The notes under the pieces: model-generated
What the model saw: only the letters and a program-made list of their open reading frames with translations
Databases searched by the model: none
Told to the model about the DNA's origin: nothing
Assembly (NCBI GenBank): GCA_963281255.1
Contig: OY725495.1
Location: 1,984,001-2,048,000, forward strand
Origin: Aphrocallistes beatrix
Lineage: Eukaryota; Porifera; Hexactinellida; Sceptrulophora; Aphrocallistidae
DNA: 64,000 nt
Reading direction: 5' to 3'
Position numbers and translations under genes: made by a program
Shown here: piece by piece, positions 10,941 to 20,817 of the stretch
Position numbering within the stretch: position 1 is the stretch's first letter
Layout of the letters: each line of letters begins with the position of its first letter

Positions 10941-12580
10941 AGTGTACCGCGAGTCGAGTGTACCGTAAGCCCAGTGTACCGAAAGTATAATGTATGGACG
11001 AAGTGTATGACTGTTGAATACGTATACAACAGTCTAATTTATGACCACCAAATGCTCAGAGTCGAATGAACCGATGTCCGAGAGTAAATGGTCGATTCCC
11101 AACATAGTAGTGGTACCTAACTGCTCTTAGCCAACTATGCTTAAAATATAATCGGGATAATCTGCTATTTCGGAATTGAGAACACAATTTGAAAATTACC
11201 CAAGATAAATTAGCTATAGAATTCTATATATTCAAGGCATACATATTAAAGTTGGGGAAATAATTTTGGCAGCACATAAATTATACTTCGAATAATAGCA
11301 TTTGATACCACACCAGACAAATTTAGGGCCAGTAAATAACATATGAGCACGTTTTAAACTCACATGTTATTCTGATTCCAATCTTTGTGTTTGATCCCGG
11401 TATGGGCTCGTCAGTTGCTTTACCTTTCCAGGAATACAGTTGAGATGAATGTGTCGATAGTGAAGTGTGATGTTACTATTCCGCCACTGAAGATGATGCC
11501 TTTGCAGGTCACGTTATTTTATCTGGGCGCACCATGATAGAGATTGCGTTACCTGCATAACCTCGAGCAAAGGTCTTCACAAGGTTTAGTGTACCTTGCC
11601 TTTGAGCGCTTTCGAAACGGGAGGTTTATTCAGTAGAGTACAGTTTGTAAAATATGGTATTAGCAAGTACCGATGAATGAAACATTTGGGTAAAGTCGAG
11701 AGGTAGTGTCATATCGTCAAAGATGTAAATTCTTGATCGAGTTATGGTAGATATCTGATTTCAATGGTAAGAAGTGGTGTTATAGATAGAAATCTATTGG
11801 ACAGTCTCTCAAATTTAGAAGTGTCAGTGGTGTTACAATATTTACATTTTCGAGGAAGAAGTTTGGCATTTATCGAATCTTCTATATTACTGATCACACA
11901 ACCAATGACACCTAGCATGCACGAAGAATTTCGCAAAGTTGGTAGTAAATGATGTTCTGTATTTGTCATTGCATAAATCAAGTTTCTATAGATATGGTCA
12001 TGTGAAAGCATCTTATTTTCAGCCCAATTGCGTTTGCTATATGATCTCGGACCTTGTCAAAATCGAATTCATTGATGAGGGATATGATAGGATAGAATTT
12101 AGTTTCAGAGATAGTAAATCCGATGACATTGCAGGATTTAGTAATGTTTCTAAAATAAAGTTAGAATGGCAAGAATGTTGCCGAGAGGTGTTCAGTTGCG
12201 AGATATTTTATACTCTCCTTGTCATGTAGTAGGTATTTTAAAATCTTCACCAATCAATACCTTATTAAGAATGTCTGGTTCTGATGCGGAATCTAGCTCA
12301 AAGTGAATTACCTCTTTTGTGAAAATTAACATTATGACAAGGTAGATGTACAGCAAATGGGTATTCTCAGGATATTTTGGTTGATGTGATGTTTATGCCA
12401 AATTTAGCTCTATTATATTCTTCGTATCATTGATAAACAGAGTGTACAACTTGTTGTTTTATTTCGGAACTCACTTCAGGTCGAGAATGGTATGCGTATA
12501 ATTGGATACATCATGGGTGGATCTGAATTGGATGAGATGTTTGAGACTCTCTATGCTTCAGGTGCTGTTCTTCTCATGCT
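10941..12580. other. Unassigned region with a short tandem motif
   Basis: At 10941-10985 the motif GTGTACCG occurs three times at spacings of 17-20 bp. On the minus strand at 11742-12011 a frame of 89 residues contains a K-C-K-Y-C-N pair of cysteines, which could be a remnant of a coding exon, but I do not recognise it and the plus strand is also open there. Nothing else is supported. Confidence 0.3.
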
Positions 12581-12582
12581 GT

Positions 12583-13069
12583 CAGGGGAGATGCGGAATA
12601 AGTTCGAAAGTTGAAGTAGGAATAAGTCCGAAAAATGAAGTAGGAATAAGTTCGAAAAGATTACTGAAGTAGGGATACGTTCGAAAAGACTCTTAGGAAT
12701 ATGTTCGAAAACGTATGAAGTAGGAATAAGTTCGAAAACCTATGAAAGGGATGCGGAATAAGTTGAAGTAGGAATAAAACCTAAAATTGGAGGGAGAGCA
12801 AAAGTGAGCATTTTGGAGAGTGATAAGAACTTAGTGAAAGGAGGCATTTTAGGTTTGAAATAGTGTCCAATTGAGTGTGAAAGTGGCATTTTTTCTTGAG
12901 AGGGGTACTGTGTGGCATTTAGGTGTAATATTTTAGCTTTTATGTCTTATTCCTACTTGAATGGTTTAGGCATTATTCCTATTTCCTAAATATTTTCGAA
13001 CTTATTCCTACTACATAGGTTTGTGAACTTGTTCCTATTTCAAATTCGGACTTATTCCAGCGAACCCTG
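12583..13069. mobile_element. Probable MITE with subterminal repeats
   Basis: Left end CAGGGGAGATGCGGAATAAG, right end (reverse complement) CAGGGTTCGCTGGAATAAGT. The word GAAGTAGGAATAAGTTCGAA is repeated about five times at 12615-12780 and recurs in inverted orientation at 12945-13050. CAGGG ends suggest a hAT-like MITE, but I cannot find a matching target duplication. Confidence 0.5.
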
Positions 13070-13734
13070 TTAGGGCATGCATACTGCGGAGCATGTGGAG
13101 GATATCTACTTGCCTCATCAATTGTGCTATCTGACTTCTACTCACAGTATTGATGCAATTTCAACCATAATGTATGAGAATTCTAATGATACAAGAACTC
13201 AAAAGCTCTGGAAGTCAAACCTCTGGCACACTTATTTCTTTCATTTTTTATATTTGCAGTTGAGGATTGGGGACTTTGCTTGGCACAGGTACCAGGAATG
13301 AAAGTTCCCGAACAAACTTATTGAACCTGAATTGGAAGAACTGAATGCAATGCTTTTAAGGGATTTACACTGAAAGAACTGAACAAGCGCCAAAGGTTGT
13401 CGAACAGCAGTTGACGAACTGAATGAACGAACGATTGACTAGTACCCTTTGGTTCCATAAGATAATCTGGCTAGTTAATTTCAATTATGAAGAGATGCTG
13501 GATTAGTATGTGTCATAAGTCATTCTGAACATAAATAAAAACTTGTCGAAATAATTTAGAGCGTACAAAGTCATTTCGCGGGAACAAAAGTTCTAAGTCT
13601 TATAAAGGAAGTTCTGGGAAAAGAATCCTTATTAGCTAATGATAGGAATAAGATTTGGCTATTATATAAGTTGATTCCCTACTTAACCAGCAAAGGGATT
13701 CATTTAAGCAAGCCGGGGGGAGATGCTATACACT

Positions 13735-13980
13735 CACTGTAGTAGTGCAAAAGAAGAAGTTGCTAAAAAGAAGTCCCGTTATGGCTGTTGGAAATGATAC
13801 CGATCTTCAAGTAATGCTGATTAGTCTCTGTGATCCTTACATTTTTATAGTTACCAAGACAAATATTGCTACTCTATACAAGGTTTCCTACCTTCAGTAA
13901 ACCAAAGCAAAGAGCAAATAGAGCTTTTGATCTTTATTCACTGCTTTAATGGGTGTGATACTACATCTGCTCTCTATTTT
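13735..13980 (+). pseudogene. Fragment of a transposon-associated protein (TGCDTTS-type family), cut by element X
   Basis: One frame gives VMAVGNDTDLQVMLISLCDP at about 13780-13840. After a stop and frame change, the stretch L-L-I-F-I-H-C-F-N-GCDTTSALY appears at 13925-13975. From memory, a V-G-N/E-D-T-D-L-x-V-x-L segment followed by F-T/N-GCDTTSA is the signature of an uncharacterised invertebrate protein family that travels in many copies and may contain a PIN-like nuclease fold. The reading is cut exactly where element X begins with TTAA (13979-13982). A second copy, rearranged, is at 54488-55191. The function is not known to me. Confidence 0.6.
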
Positions 13981-14808
13981 AAGGATACTACCCGCGAAAA
14001 AACATTCAATTTGGGTAACAACATACGATGAAAGGAGAGCTATAAGAGATGTTAAGCGTGGGCAAGTATCTCCTTCTAGAAATACTTACGCATTTTAAAC
14101 CGCTTTTGATTCTCATTTCTAGTTTTTAAGATACAGTATCTCAAAGTCTGTTTTTTTCGTTTTTCGCATGCACATCCTAATGGTAGACCCCCGGCGACTC
14201 AAAATATTTTTGTGGACATAGTAAGGAAACAAATGCTTCCAAAATTAAATCATAGATAGTCTATCATATTTGCCACTTCATGTGACCAAAAGAAAGTTGA
14301 AAAGACAATTGTTAATCTTATATGGGTTTGAAAAAGAAGAAACAAAAAACCTAGGAAAACGCCTTTTTTTAGTAAATCAGCAATTATATCATAAACTGTG
14401 AACTACGTAATATAAAGACTGGAAACTATAATAGAAAAATGGACCATGGATGAAATAGAAGTGCATCCGATTTTTTTGCATAATGCAATTAGTTATGAAC
14501 TTTATACATAAAATATATCATTTTTAGTTGAATTCTACCCTGAAAATGGGTTAGGAATGCATTTTTTGCGAAAAGTCTTACTTATTATTAGAAACCCATA
14601 ATTATTGATAATATTTTGGAATATATATTTGATTTATTATCAAATTTCCAGAATATTCTGAATTTGATATTTATAGGGGCCTTTCCTTAGCTAGTTTTAT
14701 ATAATGGTCTTAATTATTCATGTTAATACCCAATTCTTTGTCCTTTTTCCTTATTCTTCATTTTATTTCTCTATCTTTCGCTGATACAAATTAGCTTCCA
14801 CAGTACGT

Positions 14809-16905
14809 ATGCCCAATACTTGTTCTGTGTATGGCTGTATGACTAATTACATAGGTCATCCCACTGCTACTGTTTTCAAGTTACCGAAAGGCCCGCGAGA
14901 ATTACGAGACAAGTGGATTACTGCTCTCCATAGAGATAAGGTTGGTGAACTATCGGAAAACAATATTTTCATATGTATAAATCATTTTAGAGAAGAAGAC
15001 ATTATACGAGTTGACCGGGCTCTCCAAGCTGATGGTACTTTATCTGAAATACCACGTATTAGACCTACCTACCGCCCTAACGCAGTTCCAGTTATTTTTC
15101 AAGGCTGTCCATCTCATTTCTTTTCAACATATCAGACGTCAAAGCGTTTTAGTCGAGAATCTAAGGAAGAAGAATACTTTGCTAAAGGTCTTCGTGACAG
15201 CATTATTCAAGACCAACAAATAGTTTACGATTCGCTTTGGATAGGTTCGAGGATCTTAAAACCAAATTACCTGATTTGCATCTCAGCCCAGATTGGGTGA
15301 CGTGGTATTCATCTTGTAACACTTTACAAATTGTACAGCTGAAACTACTTGAACAATCCATTGAAATCCAATCTACATTAACAATTCATTCAGATCTAAT
15401 TGTTTCAGCCATCAGTTGTCAATACCAAGTACCCTTGCATCTTAAGCGAATTACAGATTTACGACAAATAGAATCCTTAATTGATGATATTGTAAATTTT
15501 GAGCCAAATCCTGTGTTATTTGATGTCAGCCCTGTTCTTGAAAATATCAAAGAAGCAGTCACTAAATTGCAGTCTTCAGTATCAATTTTAGAAAAAACAG
15601 AGCAAACTGAGCACTATGAGCAGGAACACAACAGTACATATTTATTACCATTCCTCCAGTTCATTATTTGCCAACTTGAAAACTCTTTGCTTCCACAAAA
15701 AGGGCGGAGATATAACTTAGTTACCCAGGTCAGTTTCTAATATTAAAATCTAAAATACGTAGTTCTTTATTCTTTACCTCATATATCCTTTTAGGCCTTT
15801 GCCTTAAAAGCACATTTGATATCACCAGCTTGCTATCGATTTTTTCAATCATTGGATTGTATTATTCTCCCTACAACAAGGTCAATTCGTGCTTTATCTT
15901 CATGTATAGGCTTGGATAGTGAGTATTTACATTTACTTAAGAAGTTAACTGCTGATTTTTGTAAGAGGGACCGATATGTTGTTCTCAATATGGACGAAAT
16001 CCACGTTTCATCAGCTATTTCTTACCAAGGTAATTACTGGTGATATTTTACATTCAGTAAATGCTTGTTATTATATACGTATACTGAATTTTAATATTAT
16101 ATTGCTTAGGTGGAAATGTTATTGGTGATACTGATCCTAACACTCCAACTAAGAAAGTTTTTGCTATTATGATTTCCAGTATATCCAAAAAATGGTCACA
16201 AGTTGTGAAGTTGCTACCCTCATACTTTTCTACTGCCGAGGAATTATTTCCAATGGTCAATTCCGTAATCAACGATATTGAAAAGTGTGATTTATTTGTT
16301 GAAGTACTCGTAACAGATAATTATCCAATGAATGTACGTTTATTTAAATTGTACTCTTTGGACCATAAAACATTATTTCCCGCAGTTCCACATCCAACTT
16401 GTCCTGAGAGAAAGCTTTATATCTTGTTTGATTTTGTTCACATTATCAAATCCATAAGAAACAATTGGCTGAACTTGAAGGACTATGATCTTACGTTTAC
16501 ATATCCAGATATGCAACTATTTCCTTCACTTCCTATTTCTACTGCTAAACTGAATGAGGCAAAGTTTAATGATATTAGAGTATTGTATAAGATTGAACAA
16601 CATTCAACTATTAAGCAAGCTCACAGGCTAAGTGCAAAGGTATGTTGGCCCACTAGTTTGGAACGTCAGGAACGTCACGGAACGTCAGCGCTGAAAATTC
16701 AAAATGATTTACACCCTGACTCTATAAATGACACTTCAAATTTTGTTGATGTAATGAGTAAAGTTTGGTAGATCTTCAACATAAATACCCCTTATAAACA
16801 TGTGCTCTTGAATGATGAGTACTCTAGACCTCTTACAGACAAAGATTGGCGTTTTGTATTTCTAGATTTAGTTGGTAAGTGGCTTGAGAGGTGGAGCTCA
16901 ACTTG
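14809..16905 (+). pseudogene. THAP-domain P-type transposase, N-terminal and catalytic part
   Basis: The start at 14809 gives MPNTCSVYGCMTNY, the beginning of a C2CH THAP zinc finger (C5, C10, then C and H in ICINHF), followed by the A-V-P-x-I-F box near 15085-15105; this domain binds the transposon ends. Exons: 14809-15728, 15795-16029 and 16110 to about 16874, with introns of 66 and 80 bp bounded by GT and AG. The second exon carries VVLNMDEIHVSS, the region of the first catalytic acid of the RNase H-like core; the third carries VLVTDNYPMNVRL, the second. Breaks seen: a frameshift near 15236 and an in-frame TAG at about 16768 after KVW, beyond which the frame continues (TPYKHVLLNDEYSRPLTDKD). 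The expected C-terminus is absent on this strand. Confidence 0.85.
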
Positions 16906-17330
16906 AAAGGATCTTTGTTCTCAGTTAGTTGTAGAATACAGTTATGGCAATTTGTGGTTTTAAGATACGAGAATACAGCATAACCACCGATAAACACAAT
17001 AGATTGGAGAACTTGAATTTCGAGATTGATAGAGTCTAGGTCATGAATAACTTCAAAATACTGATCGTAAGATACGTGAATTGGTTCATCTGCTGTTGAG
17101 GAAAAGGTGTTGATAAATTACTTCAGCGTAAGTTCACTTTTACACTGTTGTAAAGAAAAGAGTTTAAGAATACTGGACATATTTAAGCGCCGTTGACTCT
17201 CTAATATCTGAGAATAGGTGATGTGATATTGAGCACCACTCATCATCCGATATAAACCAAATTGGTGTTCTATGGGATCATTCTGAAGCCTAGAGCTAAG
17301 AACATAGTCAAATCCACAATTCTGAGTGAG
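16890..17330 (-). pseudogene. P-type transposase C-terminal part, inverted
   Basis: On the minus strand, one frame reads a D-Y-V-L-S-S-R-L-Q-N-D-P-I-E segment followed by FGLYRMMSGAQYHITYSQIL, then a segment with E-S-Q-R-R-L and the run M-S-S-I-L-K-L. In P/THAP9 transposases the stretch R-F-G-x-Y-R-M-x-S-G-x-x-Y is a conserved C-terminal landmark. Further on in the same direction come I-G-G-Y-A and a C-x-x-C pair, again expected near the C-terminus. The piece lies inside the same 150-bp inverted ends as the N-terminal part but in opposite orientation, so an internal inversion with a breakpoint near 16900 is the simplest explanation. Confidence 0.75.
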
Positions 17331-19902
17331 ATGTGATGTAATTAATGGGATAGTAATACAGGAATGGCGAATCTCTGAAGTGGCCTTCAGATATTGTCAT
17401 AGAATCAATTATTGTATTGTGGAAGATATTCACCAAGATTGATGGTAATGAAACTTTAAAGAAAGAATTCTACACCTCACCTTCAAGAAAAGTGTTGGTT
17501 CATCTAGCTGATTCTAGCAGAATGTCTATTGGTTGATGGATATAGCCAGCATTGGAGGAATGACTGTGGTAGTTGCAATATTTCTGGGTGGATTATCATA
17601 AGGAAGATACTTAATACATGCACTAATTGTATATTAGCTAATAAAGTCCGGAATATAAACTCTGAAATTACATCTACAGGGAAGAAAGATATCCGGAAAA
17701 TTAGGAAATTTGAATCTTCATAACTTTTATGTCGTGTGTTTCACTTCCCCTATATTGTGTCTCACATCTGTATTTCACATCTGTAGTTCACATCTGTGTT
17801 TCATATCTCCTATTGTGTTTTCACTTATTCTGTGTAGTGTTTTGAAAATAAATACACCATAATTTAATATTATGATACATATATATATTTTCGGGGTTGA
17901 ATTTAACTAAAAATGATATATTTTATGTATAAAGTTCATAACTAATTGTATTATGCAAAAAAATCGGATGCACTTCTATTTCATCCATGGTCCATTTTTC
18001 TATTATAGTTTCCAGTCCTTATATTACGTAGTTCACGCATAAACCTATAAGATATCGTTAATCATGTGGTCCTGCTGTTGCGTGAGATTTTAACTCCCCT
18101 ATACTAGTGGACCAGGGATATTAGAGTAGCGTGAGGTTTTTGGCTATATAGTTGAACTGTTTAAGTATATAACTCCTTCAGTATTCTATCAGTGACCACA
18201 CAGGAAAAATATTTATTAAATAATTGACTAATTTTAGTATATTGCAAATGTTAATTTCTCTCAAAGCATATTTCAAAAATTGACCTAGATATTGTTGCGT
18301 TTTTTTAATTTTCTAAAATCTTAGACGATCAAGTATCAATTTCATATGATTTGATTTATTTCTTAATTAATAATTGATAATGCTAAAATAGTTATAGACA
18401 TGAGCAATTCAATATTTTACATCAGACATTCCCAATTCTAACAAGGAGAATCATTAATGATTCTTAAGCCTGTTTTGAGAGTTGATGGGTATAATTTTCT
18501 AGTTAATTTAACTATTAAAAATGTTCCTCAGCATGCTGATGCATCTTAGCCCGTCGAACCCCGGTTTGAATGGGTGATATTGTAACTGACATCTAGTAAT
18601 AACACAAAATACATACAGTATCGGTAAAACAATCGAGTAAATGAAGGGTGGAGTAACGATATTATTCGGAGGTGGTCGTCAAGGTCCTACAATACGTAGT
18701 AATCATCTTGTTTTAAAGTGTCTTCTAGGAGAATGTTGGAGTGAGACTGTTTATCATTGTAGTGACAGGTTCGTAGTGTTCGTAATAATTTGCGATGTAT
18801 ATGGCACTGCTTCCATCATTGTTTGATGAACTTATCCGTGACCAGCGTACTTCTGGGATAATACTGTCCTCAGTTCTATATATTCTGTTGGCAACATATA
18901 TATCTGTCTTAAGAAGTGCGGAGGCGGTCATCAGTTCAACGTCACTTCCCCAAAAACCTTCGTTACACATGCATTTATTTCCAAGATATTCAGCTGGAGT
19001 AGTTGCCAGAACCTGTTCAAAGTACCAACTTATATCATTTCTCCCATCACTCAGCATGTAGCAGCATATCTCCCCTCGGAGTTTGGTATGGTATTCTTCA
19101 GTCTCTGAGATAATTTTAGATAGACATCTGAACATGCAGTTGCCATCACCCGTATAGTGTCGAACTTCCACGGCTCAAATAAATGCAACTTGTGCCCCTC
19201 AATACTGGAATGTTGATCAGTTCGCTGTCGGAATTTGATGTCTAACAGATTGCACTTATCTTTTTGCCACTCGATAGTGATGGGAGTTATTATAGGGTCG
19301 TCGGACCTTAGGTGGTGGATATCGAGACGTGGAAATCCATCTGGCCTCAGAGTGAATAATTTATTTTCAATGAATTCCAATGCTTAAATTGAATGAAAAT
19401 ATAAGGTTCTAATATCACTAGTGTAATAGGTGATTTCTATCATTAGATGTAATTCGTAGAATCAAATTACTACTTACCACTCCATATAGTACTTTGTCGA
19501 CGTAGTCACAGGTTTTCGAGGGTCCTAACTCCGGATATGTACTTTTAGCGAACTCAAATATAATGTAATTGATCTCTCTCCTCTATAAAGATGACCAGTA
19601 TGTATACGATTGTAAAATTGCAACATTTGATTTCAGATCCAGCAAAATGTCAAAGGATAATATTCAATGTAAACTTATGTTCATAAATTACTCTTTAAAT
19701 GTCATACTCACCACTGTTTCGGGACATGAATCTTTCAAAACTTGATAAATGATTGCATTGGGGACATAGAACCCTTTTACATCAAGCCTTATTCAATTCT
19801 TCGTGAAGTATGGAGAGGTATACTCCACGGGTTAAGTGATCTTTAAACACCAACTAAAAGAAAAGTTATGACTTATATGTTAATCCTGATAAAGCACTAT
19901 TA

Positions 19903-20380
19903 CACTACCCGGACAAAAGTATTCGACCACCGCCAAAATTTCCATACAAATAGTATTAAATTAGATCTATTAAAAAAGGAACATGTTTGTAAACAGTAGA
20001 AAATACTCTATTTTTTAGTTCAAATTCGTAATCTACACATTATAATTATGCATAATTGAGAGTTTCAACTCAATTACTTATTCTTATGTAGAAAATTATC
20101 AACATATGCCACTTTGTGTCACTAAATGCCATCATATATAATGGCTGTGACTTGGGACAAGGAGCGTCAAGTATCAAACGTTGATATTTATTAACTTGGG
20201 AGTTAGTAATTAAGCTGAGTCTATCAATTATGAGTAATTAGAATGTGTAGTTTACGAATTTGAAATAAAAAATAGAGTATTCCTTCCAGTTTGAGTACAT
20301 ATTCCTTTATGACTAGACCCACTTTAATACTATTTGTATGGCGGTTTCTGTGGTGGTCGAATACTTTTATCCGGGTACTG
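19903..20380. mobile_element. Tc1/mariner-type MITE, TA flanks
   Basis: Inverted ends CACTACCCGGACAAAAGTAT (left) and, on the other strand, CAGTACCCGGATAAAAGTAT, flanked by TA at 19901-19902 and 20381-20382. 478 bp, no transposase. It lies in an intron of integrase/OTU copy A. Related single ends occur at about 34780-34822 and 53755-53810 (words such as AATACTTTTGTTCAGGCAGT). Confidence 0.8.
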
Positions 20381-20455
20381 TATGTTGAAATTTTCAACTA
20401 AATAAAATATTAAATACATTTCTGACCTTGAAGTCATCTAATTCTTTGAGGACAG

Positions 20456-20817
20456 CAAGGCTGGATTCGGGTAACCGGTTAACTGCCGTCAATCTCGGTT
20501 AATGGTTAAGGAAATCCTCGATCGGTTAACCGATTGGCTTTATTTTATAACTATTTACACTAATTTCATTGTTTTTCTACGGAGATTCATGAATATTACT
20601 ACTAAAAATTTGATAATACAGTATGTAATTCCTATTTTATAATAATATAATATATTTCGAGACCACTGAAAATTACAAAATTTTTAATACCAGGTTAAAG
20701 ATTAGTCCAAGAATCCATATTTTGACGAATCTATATTGCCATCGGTTAACCCGTTAACCGCCCTGGAAGAAACCAAAATAACCGACCCCGAATATCGGTT
20801 AACCAACCCCAGCCCTG
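20456..20817. mobile_element. MITE with GGTTAACC motifs and 7-bp duplication (family T)
   Basis: Ends CAAGGCTGGATTCGGGTAAC and, reversed, CAGGGCTGGGGTTGGTTAAC. Direct repeats AGGACAG at 20449-20455 and 20818-20824. The interior near both ends repeats GGTTAACCG. It lies in a short exon of integrase/OTU copy A: removing it restores a run of codons for D-S-V-L-K-E-L-D-D-F-K up to a GT donor, which aligns with D-S-I-I-A-H-L-N-T-L-K in copy C. A second copy is at 57318-57670. Confidence 0.82.

Larger units (their letters stand above)
14397..18037 (+). mobile_element. P-element/THAP9-type transposon, internally inverted
   Basis: The termini are long inverted repeats of about 150 bp (14398-14548 and about 17886-18036) starting GTGAACTACGTAATATAA, with only a handful of mismatches. 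Flanking direct repeats CATAAAC occur at 14390-14396 and 18038-18044; P-family elements normally leave 8 bp, so one flanking base may have diverged. With one copy of the repeat removed, the flanks join into uninterrupted X sequence. Inside, a THAP-type transposase gene is read on the plus strand to about 16905, but its C-terminal part lies on the minus strand, so the element carries an internal inversion. A short tract with repeated TCACATCTGT words and an AATAAA occurs at 17740-17860. Confidence 0.88.

Noticed and set aside
11742..12229. Overlapping frames with a C-x-x-C pair as a lost gene
   Set aside because: Both strands are open, no family recognised, no splice partners; kept only as an unassigned region.
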